Shown here: piece after piece, positions 4,705-11,398 of the stretch
How the letters are laid out: every line of letters starts with the position of its first letter
How positions within the stretch are numbered: position 1 is the first letter of the stretch
Assembly: GCA_050303435.1 (NCBI GenBank)
Contig: JBNLBT010000106.1
Location: 1-11,398 of the forward strand
DNA: 11,398 nt
Direction: 5' to 3'
Source: JBNLBT01 sp050303435
GTDB taxonomy: Bacteria; Pseudomonadota; Gammaproteobacteria; Xanthomonadales; Marinicellaceae
Position numbers and translations under genes: made by a program
The notes under the pieces: model-generated
What the model saw: the letters and a program-made list of their open reading frames with translations, nothing else
What the model was told of the DNA's origin: nothing
The model's database searches: none

Positions 4705-7700
4705 TTATGCCTTCGCCTGCGGTGCCAGGGGTTTCGGGGTTTTTTCTGTGGCGCGCGGCCGGCGTGAGGACAGGCGCTGTTCCAGCCGGCGCAGCAGCAC
4801 GTAGAACACCGGGGTGAAGAACAGGCCGAACAGGGTCACGCCAAGCATGCCGGAGAACACCGCGATGCCCATGACGCTGCGCATTTCCGCACCGGCGCCG
4901 GTGGAGAACACCATCGGCACCACGCCCATGATGAAGGCGAACGAGGTCATCAGAATTGGTCGCAGGCGCAGGCGGCTGGCCGGCACCGCGGCGCGCACCG
5001 TGGCCATACCCTGCTGTTCAAGTTCGCGCGCGAACTCAACGATCAGGATGGCGTTCTTGCTGGCCAGGCCGGCCAGCACGAACAGGCTGATCTGGGTGAA
5101 AATGTTGTTGTCGCCGTCGGTCAGCCACACCCCGGCCAGCGCCGAGAGGATCGACAGCGGCACGATCAGGATCACCACCAGCGGCAGGGCCAGGCTTTCG
5201 TACTGCGCCGCCAGCACCAGGAACACCAGAATCAGACACAGCGGGAAAATGTACACTGCGGTGTTGCCCGAGAGCACTTGCTGGTAGGTCAGTTCGGTCC
5301 ATTCGTACACCATGCCGGGCGGCAGTTCGGCGCGCAACACCGCGTCGATGGCGTCCTGCGCCTGGCCGCTGGAATACCCCGGGGCCGGGTTGCCGTTGAG
5401 ATCCGCCGCCAGGTAGCCGTTGTAGTGATTGGCGCTGTCCGGGCCGTAGCTTTCCTGCAGTTGCATCACCGCGCCGAGTGGCACCATCTGCCCCGCGTCG
5501 TTGCGCACCTTGAGATTCAGGGCCTTGTCGATGGAGCTGCGGTATTCGGCGTCGGCCTGCGCGATCACGCGGTAGGTGCGGCCGAATTGATTGAAGTCGT
5601 TGATGTACAGCGAACCGAGGTAAATCTGCATGGTTTCAAACACCGCGTCGATGTCCAGGCCCAGTTGTTTGGCTTTGGTGCGGTTCAAATCGGCGTACAG
5701 CTGCGGCACGTTGATCTTGTAGTTTGAATACACGTGGCTGAGTTCCGGGCGCTGCGCCGCGGCCTGTTGCACTTTGCCAACCACTTCGGCCAGGCGCTCA
5801 TAGCCCAGCCCGCCGCGGTCTTCGATCTGCAGTTTGAAACCACCGGTGGTGCCCAGGCCCTGCACCGGCGGTGGCGGGAAGATGGCGATGAAGGCTTCTT
5901 CGATGCCGGCGAATTTGGCTTGCAATCGCTCGGCAATCGCGGCGGCGGATTGCGACGCGTCGCGGCGCCGGTCAAAATCGCTGAGCGGGAAGAACACAAT
6001 GCCGGCGCTGGTGCTGTTGACAAAGCCGTTGATGCTCAGGCCCGGGAACTGCACCGCGTGGTCCACGCCGTCTTCTGCCAGGGCGATGGTGCCCATTTCG
6101 CCGATCACCTCGCGGGTGCGCGCCAGGGTGGCGCCGTCGGGCAACATGGCGAAGCCGATCAGGTACTGTTTGTCCTGCGCCGGCACAAAACCTTTGGGGA
6201 TGTTCTGAAAGCCGCTCCAGGTGAAAAACAGAAACACGGCGTACACGCCGAGCAGCACGGTTTTGCGTCCCAGCAGCGCGGCGACGCCGCGGCCGTAGCG
6301 TTCGGTGGAGGCGGAGAACAGGCGGTTGAAACCGCGGAAAAAGCCACCGAGCACGCGATCCATGCCGCGCGTCAGCCAGTCTTTGGGTTGCTTGTGATCC
6401 TTCAGCAGCAGCGCCGACAGGGCCGGGCTCAGGGTCAGTGAGTTGATCGCCGAGATCACCGTGGAAATCGCAATGGTCAGGGCGAATTGCTGATAAAACT
6501 GCCCGGTCAGACCGCTGACGAAGGCGATCGGCACAAACACCGCAACCAGGGTCAGGGAGATGGCGATGATCGGGCCGGAGACTTCGCGCATGGCCTGATA
6601 GGTGGCCTGCAGCGGTGAGCGGCCTTCGCGGATGTTGCGTTCCACGTTTTCCACCACCACAATGGCGTCGTCGACCACGATGCCGATGGACAGCACCAGG
6701 CCGAACAGCGACAGCGTGTTGATTGAAAATCCGAAGGCCTGCATCAGTGCAAAGGTGCCGATGATCGACACCGGCACCGCCAGCAAGGGAATGATCGAAG
6801 CGCGCCAGGTCTGCAGAAACAGCACCACCACCAAAACCACCAGCGCCAGCGCCTCAAGCAGGGTTTTGATCACCGCGTCAATCGAACCGCGCACGAACAC
6901 GGTCGGGTCGTAGACCACCTCATAGCTCATGCCGTCGGGAAACCGTTGCGCCAGATCCTGCATGGTGGCGCGCACGCCGTCGGAGATTTCAATGGCGTTG
7001 GCGCCGGGCGACTGGAAGATGGGGATGGCCACCGCGGGTTGATTGTCGAGCAGGGAATTGAGGCTGAATTCAGACGGCCCCAACTGTATCCAGGCGACTT
7101 CTTTGAGGCGCGTGATCTCTCCATTGGCGCCGGCGCGAATGATGATTTCGCCGAACTCTTCCGGCGAGCTGAGCCGGCCCTTGGCGTTGATCGGCAACTG
7201 CACTTCAATCTGCCCGGCCACCGGATCGCCGCCGATCAGACCGGCGGCCACCTGCACATTCTGTTCGCGAATGGCGCGCACCACATCGCCGGAGGTCAGG
7301 CCGTGCTGGGCGATTTTGTCCGGGTTGAGCCACACGCGCATGGCGTAGTCACCGGAGCCGAACAGGCGCACCTGACCCACGCCCGGCACTTTGGCCAGTT
7401 CGTCTTTGACGTTGATCAGCGCGTAGTTGCGCAGGTAGAGATCGTCGTAGCGCTGTTGCGGCGAGGTCAGGTGCACCACCAGAGTCAAATCGGGTGAGCT
7501 TTTCACCACCGTGACGCCGGCCTGCCGGGTCACGTCGGGCAGCCGCGGCAGGGCCTGGGACACGCGGTTTTGCACCATTTGCTGCGCCAGATCCGGGTCG
7601 GTGCCAATTTTGAAGGTCACGGTCAAAGTCATGCGCCCGTCGGTGGTGGCCTGGGAAAACATGTAGAGCATGTTTTCCACGCCGCTCATCTGTTCTTCCA

Positions 7701-7899
7701 GCGGGCGCGCCACGGTTTCGGCGATGACTTTGGGGTTGGCGCCCGGAAACGAGGCGTTGACCACCACCGCCGGCGGCGCAACTTCCGGGTATTCTGAAAT
7801 GGGCAGCTGAAACAGCGCCAGCAGGCCGGCAATCAGGATCAGCAGCGAGATCACACCGGCAAAAATCGGGCGATCGACAAAAAATCGGGAGATGTTCAT
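4705..7899 (-). CDS. RND multidrug efflux permease (HAE1 family, MexF/OqxB-like)
   Basis: This 1064-residue protein has the normal length for an RND drug/proton antiporter of the inner membrane. Such permeases work as trimers, take compounds from the periplasm or outer leaflet and pass them to a TolC-type channel. The N-terminus (SRFFVDRPIFA) carries the family's first helix at about 11-30. Two large periplasmic loops lie at about 33-340 and 565-880, with two six-helix bundles (340-560, 880-1040). The proton-relay residues are present: D410 and D411 in GIVVDDAIVVVEN (TM4) and K948 in GLASKNAILIVEFA (TM10). SGVENMLYM, KSSPDLTLVVHL and GLGTTGGFKLQIEDRGG resemble MexF/OqxB rather than AcrB. The start is set by AGGAA (7905-7909), five bases upstream. 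It lies 35 bases after the adaptor gene in one operon. Substrates cannot be read from sequence. Confidence 0.95.
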   Translation of the reverse strand: MNISRFFVDRPIFAGVISLLILIAGLLALFQLPISEYPEVAPPAVVVNASFPGANPKVIAETVARPLEEQMSGVENMLYMFSQATTDGRMTLTVTFKIGTDPDLAQQMVQNRVSQALPRLPDVTRQAGVTVVKSSPDLTLVVHLTSPQQRYDDLYLRNYALINVKDELAKVPGVGQVRLFGSGDYAMRVWLNPDKIAQHGLTSGDVVRAIREQNVQVAAGLIGGDPVAGQIEVQLPINAKGRLSSPEEFGEIIIRAGANGEITRLKEVAWIQLGPSEFSLNSLLDNQPAVAIPIFQSPGANAIEISDGVRATMQDLAQRFPDGMSYEVVYDPTVFVRGSIDAVIKTLLEALALVVLVVVLFLQTWRASIIPLLAVPVSIIGTFALMQAFGFSINTLSLFGLVLSIGIVVDDAIVVVENVERNIREGRSPLQATYQAMREVSGPIIAISLTLVAVFVPIAFVSGLTGQFYQQFALTIAISTVISAINSLTLSPALSALLLKDHKQPKDWLTRGMDRVLGGFFRGFNRLFSASTERYGRGVAALLGRKTVLLGVYAVFLFFTWSGFQNIPKGFVPAQDKQYLIGFAMLPDGATLARTREVIGEMGTIALAEDGVDHAVQFPGLSINGFVNSTSAGIVFFPLSDFDRRRDASQSAAAIAERLQAKFAGIEEAFIAIFPPPPVQGLGTTGGFKLQIEDRGGLGYERLAEVVGKVQQAAAQRPELSHVYSNYKINVPQLYADLNRTKAKQLGLDIDAVFETMQIYLGSLYINDFNQFGRTYRVIAQADAEYRSSIDKALNLKVRNDAGQMVPLGAVMQLQESYGPDSANHYNGYLAADLNGNPAPGYSSGQAQDAIDAVLRAELPPGMVYEWTELTYQQVLSGNTAVYIFPLCLILVFLVLAAQYESLALPLVVILIVPLSILSALAGVWLTDGDNNIFTQISLFVLAGLASKNAILIVEFARELEQQGMATVRAAVPASRLRLRPILMTSFAFIMGVVPMVFSTGAGAEMRSVMGIAVFSGMLGVTLFGLFFTPVFYVLLRRLEQRLSSRRPRATEKTPKPLAPQAKA

Positions 7900-7934
7900 G
7901 TGAGTTCCTGTGGTTTCAGCGGCGCGCGTTGGGG

Positions 7935-9083
7935 TTAAAATTCAGCTTGGGCCAGCGCCTCGGCGGCAGGCGGCTGTTCGACCGCTTCAACCGGTGCGTT
8001 CGGCCGCAGGCGCGCCTGGCCATTCACCACCACGCGTTCGCCCGCGTCCAGCCCTGCGCGCACCGCGCGCTGTCCGCCGTGTTGGGCGCCGAGGGTGATT
8101 TCGCGGTACTGGGCGATGTTGGCGTCGTCGATCACATAGACGAACTTGCGATCCTGGTTGGTGCCGATGGCGCGTTCCGGAATCAACAGGGCGCTGTTCA
8201 CCGCGGGTGAACCCAGGCGCACGTTGACGAACATGCCCGGCACCAGTCGCTGATTGGGGTTGTCAAACACCGCGCGCGTGCGGATGGTGCCGCTGGCGGC
8301 GTCCAAATGGTTGTCAAACGCGTGCACGCGGCCTTCCAGCGGCTGCTGCAAACCCTCGAACTGCATTTGCACCGGCATGTGCCCGCCGACGCCGGCCTGC
8401 GTCAGCGACAGGTAAGTGCGTTCATCGACGCGAAATTCGGCGTACACCCGGTCCTGCGCCACCACGGTGGTCAGCACCGGCGCGGCCGGGCCGCTGTCGA
8501 CCACGTTGCCGAGGGTCAGCTCGGCGCGCCCGACGCGCCCGGCGATGGGGGCCACGATGTGCGCGTATTCAAGGTTCAGCCGCGCTTCGGCCAGACCGCT
8601 TTGCGCCTCAAGCAGACTGGCCTGAGTCACGTCGTCGCGGGTGTGCGCCTGGTCGTACAGGCTTTGTGAGATGAGTTTGGACTCTTTCAGCTCCGCCGAG
8701 CGTTTCAATTCCTGCGCGCTCAGACGCGCGTTGGCTTGCGCGGTGGCCAGTTCGGCTTCGGCTTTTTTGACCGCGGCTTCAAACGGGCGCGGGTCGATGA
8801 CAAACAGGGCTTCACCCTGCGCCACCTGCTGGCCTTCCTCAAACAGCACCTGAACGATGCGACCGCCGACCAGTGGGCGAATGTCCACGCGCTCCACTGC
8901 GCTGATTTGCGCCGAGTAGTCGCGCCACTCACGCACGTGGGTGGGTTCCAGCTGAATGTACTCAACGCGGGTCGCCGGCGCCTGGGCCAGGGCCAGTTGC
9001 GCACATAAGAGTGTGGAAAAAACGATCGACCGAATGAAGCGTTTTGCCACGTGATGGGATGTAAAAGTTGCCTTGTTTTTCAT
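7935..9083 (-). CDS. RND efflux periplasmic adaptor (membrane fusion protein, MexE-like)
   Basis: This 382-residue protein links the RND permease to an outer-membrane channel. A long basic N-terminus and hydrophobic core end in QLALAQA at about 35. No lipobox cysteine follows, so it is secreted rather than lipid-anchored unless the signal remains uncleaved. Domains in order are: first lipoyl half (about 62-98, LVGGRIVQVLFEEGQQVAQG), alpha-helical hairpin (about 101-168, rich in A, E, K and L), second lipoyl half (about 168-200, APIAGRVGRAELTLGNVV), beta-barrel (about 205-290, YAEFRVDERTYL to LVPGMFVNVRL) and membrane-proximal domain (about 291-370). It is the first gene of the operon. The ATG at 9083 has only a weak upstream purine stretch (GGCAG), so translation initiation may be modest. 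The promoter and TetR operator lie about 80-110 bases upstream. Confidence 0.93.
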   Translation of the reverse strand: MKNKATFTSHHVAKRFIRSIVFSTLLCAQLALAQAPATRVEYIQLEPTHVREWRDYSAQISAVERVDIRPLVGGRIVQVLFEEGQQVAQGEALFVIDPRPFEAAVKKAEAELATAQANARLSAQELKRSAELKESKLISQSLYDQAHTRDDVTQASLLEAQSGLAEARLNLEYAHIVAPIAGRVGRAELTLGNVVDSGPAAPVLTTVVAQDRVYAEFRVDERTYLSLTQAGVGGHMPVQMQFEGLQQPLEGRVHAFDNHLDAASGTIRTRAVFDNPNQRLVPGMFVNVRLGSPAVNSALLIPERAIGTNQDRKFVYVIDDANIAQYREITLGAQHGGQRAVRAGLDAGERVVVNGQARLRPNAPVEAVEQPPAAEALAQAEF

Positions 9084-9169
9084 GCTGTTTCTGCCGTTTT
9101 GGACTGTTCAGGGCCGCCGCCGAGGAGCGATGGGCCAATGTGCCGTTGCTTTGATGACACTGGATGGCC

Positions 9170-9198
9170 AGTATACATACCGGTCGGTATAGTGTCAA
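9170..9198 (-). promoter_or_regulatory. Consensus sigma70 promoter of the adaptor-permease operon
   Basis: On the minus strand, a perfect -35 TTGACA (9193-9198) and a -10 TATACT (9170-9175) are separated by exactly 17 bases. Transcription should start near 9163, leaving a leader of about 80 bases before the adaptor ATG. The spacer contains the TetR-type palindrome, so repressor binding would block RNA polymerase directly. Such a strong promoter implies that the operon is kept off mainly by repression. Confidence 0.85.
9173..9190. promoter_or_regulatory. TetR-family operator O1 in the pump promoter
   Basis: ATACATACCGGTCGGTAT occurs here and, identically, at 9363-9380. Its core ATACCG-GT-CGGTAT (9177-9190) is a 14-bp palindrome with a two-base centre, the usual form for a TetR dimer site. 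It fills nearly the whole -35/-10 spacer of the pump promoter. Assignment to the adjacent TetR protein is inferred from position and duplication. Confidence 0.8.
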
Positions 9199-9307
9199 CA
9201 GCTTGTGCAAATTTAATCTTCCTCGACGCGTTTTGAACCCGTCACATGTCGGCTGAGGCCCTTGAAAATCAACACTTTGCCACTATTTATGCCGGGATTG
9301 TTCAGAT

Positions 9308-9338
9308 TTGTATACAGCTGTGTCAAATGTGATACAAT
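9308..9338 (+). promoter_or_regulatory. Probable promoter of the tetR gene (extended -10)
   Basis: TGATACAAT at 9330-9338 contains a -10 TACAAT (9333-9338) with an upstream TG, forming an extended -10. The best -35 is TTGTAT at 9308-9313, at a long 19-base spacing. Transcription would begin near 9345, putting the second operator about 20-35 bases inside the leader. The -10 is fairly convincing and the -35 is weak. Confidence 0.5.
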
Positions 9339-9362
9339 CGGTTCAATGGTGTGACCGCAAGG

Positions 9363-9380
9363 ATACATACCGGTCGGTAT
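9363..9380. promoter_or_regulatory. TetR-family operator O2 in the tetR leader
   Basis: This is a perfect 18-bp copy of the operator in the pump promoter (ATACATACCGGTCGGTAT, palindromic core 9367-9380). It lies downstream of the likely tetR -10 and seven bases before the Shine-Dalgarno sequence. Repressor bound here would autoregulate by blocking promoter clearance or elongation. Confidence 0.75.
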
Positions 9381-9386
9381 TTAATC

Positions 9387-9395
9387 AGGAGGTGA
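9387..9395 (+). promoter_or_regulatory. Near-perfect Shine-Dalgarno sequence of tetR
   Basis: AGGAGGTGA at 9387-9395 matches the anti-SD of 16S rRNA over nine bases and ends seven bases before the ATG at 9403, which fixes that start. An ATG at 9395 overlaps the SD and is out of frame. Confidence 0.85.
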
Positions 9396-9402
9396 TGAAA
9401 AC

Positions 9403-10023
9403 ATGTCAAATAAAGACACCCGGACCAGCTTGCTGGAAACAGCGCTTGAGCTGATCTGGCAGAGCAACTACAACTCGGTAGGGGTCAATGAGATCTGCAA
9501 GCAGGCCGGCGTCACCAAAGGCAGTTTCTATCATCACTTCGAATCCAAGGCGGTGCTGTTTTGCGAGGCCACGGAGTATTACTGGCGCGACACCAAAAAA
9601 GCCATCGATGAAATTCTTTCGCCGATCAATCCGCCCCTGCAACAACTGCAGGATTTCATGCGCTTTGTGTTTGCACGGAAATTTGACGAACATTCCGGCA
9701 AGGTGCTGGGCAGTCCGTATTTCACCTGCGGGGCACAAACCGGTTGTGAAAATCAGATGATCAACGACAGCCTGAAGCAGATGTGCGACAACGGCCTGAT
9801 TTACAACACCGCGCTGCTCAAGGGCCTGCAATCGGCCGGGCATCTGGATGCATCGGTGGACGCCGAGCGCAGCGCGCGCATGTTGAGCCAATATATTCAG
9901 GGGGCCATCGGCTTTGCCCGCATCGAAGGCGACATCGCCGCCATAAAAAAGGATTTTCGCGAAGCGTTTTTTCGCCTGATCGGCCTGCGGCAGTCCGATT
10001 GGTTCGATCCATTTGCAGCCTGA
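9403..10023 (+). CDS. TetR/AcrR-family transcriptional repressor of the efflux operon
   Basis: This is a 206-residue protein of normal TetR-family length. Residues 8-54 form the DNA-binding domain: helix 1 TSLLETALELIWQ, then VGVNEICKQAGVTKGSFYHHFESKAVLF (27-53), with the recognition helix at about 38-46 (TKGSFYHHF). The C-terminal part (about 60-200) is the variable ligand-binding and dimerisation domain, so the inducer is unknown. Residues 105-127 carry three cysteines, C109, C115 and C127 (FTCGAQTGC then QMC), with two more at 32 and 54. Cysteine-based sensing, as in NemR, is a speculation. The gene is divergent from the pump operon, and the region between them has two identical palindromes, so repression of both is the natural inference. 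Confidence 0.92.
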   Translation: MSNKDTRTSLLETALELIWQSNYNSVGVNEICKQAGVTKGSFYHHFESKAVLFCEATEYYWRDTKKAIDEILSPINPPLQQLQDFMRFVFARKFDEHSGKVLGSPYFTCGAQTGCENQMINDSLKQMCDNGLIYNTALLKGLQSAGHLDASVDAERSARMLSQYIQGAIGFARIEGDIAAIKKDFREAFFRLIGLRQSDWFDPFAA

Positions 10024-10379
10024 ACAGCCGATCTCAACACGCACGCCATACGCCAATTCTGACTCAATGGTGATGTAATGCGCTGTTCAAAATTGCCATG
10101 TATTTGCCCGTGTTTTCGCATTGATCGCGCTTTTCTTTCGCTTCAACTCAGCGCGATTTAACTCTCAATTTTAAGCCTCTAGACTGTCACGCAACGTGCC
10201 TGGAGCCGTACCCCGGCATGTTGATTTGCATTTTTTATATACAAACAGTCATTCACAAATTTCGGGTTTCAGTGCAAATTCGGGTTGCAAACGGCTTCTG
10301 AGCGTTGAACAGAGAGACCGAGGGAGAGGCGCGCAGTGACGCCGTTGTGTGAATGGCGCCAATCAAGAGAGGATTCATC
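10024..10379. other. Intergenic region between tetR and the right-hand secreted protein
   Basis: These 356 bases have no convincing gene. The sequence holds a distant inverted repeat TGAACAGC/GCTGTTCA (10021-10028, 10082-10089), an AT-rich run TTTTTTATATACAAA around 10231-10245, and two similar words, CAAATTTCGGGTTTC near 10256 and CAAATTCGGGTTGC near 10275. I see neither a clear terminator for tetR nor a well-spaced -35/-10 for the next gene, although TATATA at 10236-10241 could serve as a -10. Confidence 0.5.
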
Positions 10380-11398
10380 ATGCATGCATTAATTGTGTTG
10401 TGGGTGCGCGCGGCGCTCGTGTGTTTTATTTCCCTGGCCTGGATTGAAACGGCCGATGCTTTGGACAACAAGCCGAATTGCCGCGATGCGCCGATGAGTG
10501 ATTTTGCCCTGTTTGACCCATTATTATTTCCCAATCCCATGGAAAAATGGGTCTCGCCATCGACGTATCACACCCCAAGCTGCTATAAATCCTGGCGCTT
10601 GAGAATATTCAATTATCAGCCCAGCCAGATGGGCATGCTGGCGGGCTACCACGGCACGCCGCCGGACAATGCAACTGAATGTGGCCGCTTGCGCTTTCGC
10701 ATGCACCTGTGGGAAGAGCCGTTCGATGGCTATCCAGTGGCTTCAAAAACGGTCAAGGGTCGCTGGCTGGAAAACGCCATCGGTGGACCGCGCTGTTTGA
10801 CGCCAAGCATCGACATGGAAGAACATTTTCCCGGGGTGATGAAACGCGGCAAGGACTACCGGATGGCCGCGCAGGCGCATCAACGGCGGGCTTCGGGTGG
10901 TTATGATTTGCGCAAAGTGGAGGTCAGCATTCCCCAGCTCAAGTCGGCGGTGGGCACCAATGGATCCATCTCGGAATTCCTCGATGATCTGGACAGCGGG
11001 GCGTTTGACTGGACTTCGGCGCAAATGGGCGATGCCTGGGCTTCGATTCACCAAACGCGCCACAAATGGGAAAAATACTGCCGACAAAGCGACGTGATTC
11101 TGCAGATGAATTTGACCACCTTGCCGGCTTTGAAGGTGCTGGTCAGTTCACAGGACGCGCAGCTGGTGACTGTGTATGGCGTGGCACTGGAAGAATATCA
11201 CAAGAGAATCTGTGACCGTGAATATTCAACAGACGCGCCGCCTCTCGATGTGTTGGACACATTGAGTTTTGCTCAGAATACTTCACTTGTTTACCACAAG
11301 GCCATCATTGAGGCCATTGCCAGTCACATGAATCTGAGTGAGATTGAAGCGGCCGAGCTGATGACGCAATCGCATGAACTGGTGTTGACCAAGGTGGC
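10380..11398 (+). CDS. Secreted protein of unknown function, C-terminus beyond window
   Basis: The frame opens at ATG 10380 and stays open for 339 codons to the right edge, so the end is missing. GAGAGGA at 10367-10373 is a good ribosome-binding site six bases upstream. Residues 1-27 form a signal peptide (hydrophobic core AALVCFISLAW, likely cleavage after ADA). The mature sequence has cysteines in PNCRDAP, PSCYKSW, TECGRLR, PRCLTPS, KYCRQSD and RICDREY, consistent with disulphides outside the cytoplasm. The first part is rich in aromatics (FALFDPLLFPNPMEKW, RIFNYQPSQMGM), and the later part looks helical (WEKYCRQSDVILQ, HKAIIEAIASHMNLSEIEAAELM). I recognise no family or catalytic motif. G+C and codon use match the efflux operon rather than the AT-rich cluster. 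It lies downstream of tetR by 356 bases and need not be functionally linked. Confidence 0.75.
   Translation, partial: MHALIVLWVRAALVCFISLAWIETADALDNKPNCRDAPMSDFALFDPLLFPNPMEKWVSPSTYHTPSCYKSWRLRIFNYQPSQMGMLAGYHGTPPDNATECGRLRFRMHLWEEPFDGYPVASKTVKGRWLENAIGGPRCLTPSIDMEEHFPGVMKRGKDYRMAAQAHQRRASGGYDLRKVEVSIPQLKSAVGTNGSISEFLDDLDSGAFDWTSAQMGDAWASIHQTRHKWEKYCRQSDVILQMNLTTLPALKVLVSSQDAQLVTVYGVALEEYHKRICDREYSTDAPPLDVLDTLSFAQNTSLVYHKAIIEAIASHMNLSEIEAAELMTQSHELVLTKV

Noticed and set aside
5734..6441. 235-residue frame antisense to the RND permease, and similar ones at 5278-5727 and 6946-7497
   Set aside because: Long antisense frames are expected in G+C-rich coding DNA; the permease on the other strand is unambiguous.
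9406..10056. 216-residue minus-strand frame opposite tetR
   Set aside because: It is antisense to a canonical TetR gene with a near-perfect Shine-Dalgarno sequence; there is no recognisable domain.

Overview
The window looks like a chromosomal segment of a proteobacterium, most likely a gammaproteobacterium. This is inferred from the MexEF/OqxAB-type RND efflux pair, strong Shine-Dalgarno sequences, Sec and lipoprotein signal peptides, sigma70-type promoters and dispersed REP-like repeats built on GGGGACAGGCACC. I cannot name a genus. Base composition is uneven: the efflux operon and the two edge genes are G+C-rich (about 60% in sampled lines), while the stretch around 2200-3830 is clearly A+T-rich, with the gene at 3148-3852 near one third G+C by eye.

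Layout. (1) 1-880, minus strand: a secreted right-handed parallel beta-helix protein cut by the left window edge. (2) 881-1508: a long non-coding stretch holding a 10-bp-stem hairpin, three perfect 28-bp tandem repeats and two REP-like units. (3) 1509-4438, plus strand: six small orphan genes that all appear to encode membrane, lipoprotein or secreted proteins. They are interspersed with repeats, and one (2854-3048) ends inside a repeat and is probably truncated. I recognise none of the six. (4) 4705-9083, minus strand: a two-gene operon encoding an RND inner-membrane drug/proton antiporter and its periplasmic adaptor, with no outer-membrane channel gene beside it. (5) 9084-9402: the divergent control region. 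(6) 9403-10023, plus strand: a TetR/AcrR-family repressor. (7) 10380 to the right edge: a secreted protein of unknown function, incomplete.

The best understood unit is the efflux module. A consensus sigma70 promoter for the adaptor-pump operon (TTGACA, 17 bp, TATACT) carries a 14-bp palindrome, ATACCG-GT-CGGTAT, inside its spacer. An identical 18-bp copy lies in the leader of the tetR gene, just ahead of its strong ribosome-binding site. The simplest reading is that the TetR protein represses both the pump operon and itself and releases both when it binds a pump substrate. The pump would need a TolC/OprM-type channel encoded elsewhere. The orphan exported-protein region and its repeats are the least explained part of the window and a candidate region of variable gene content.
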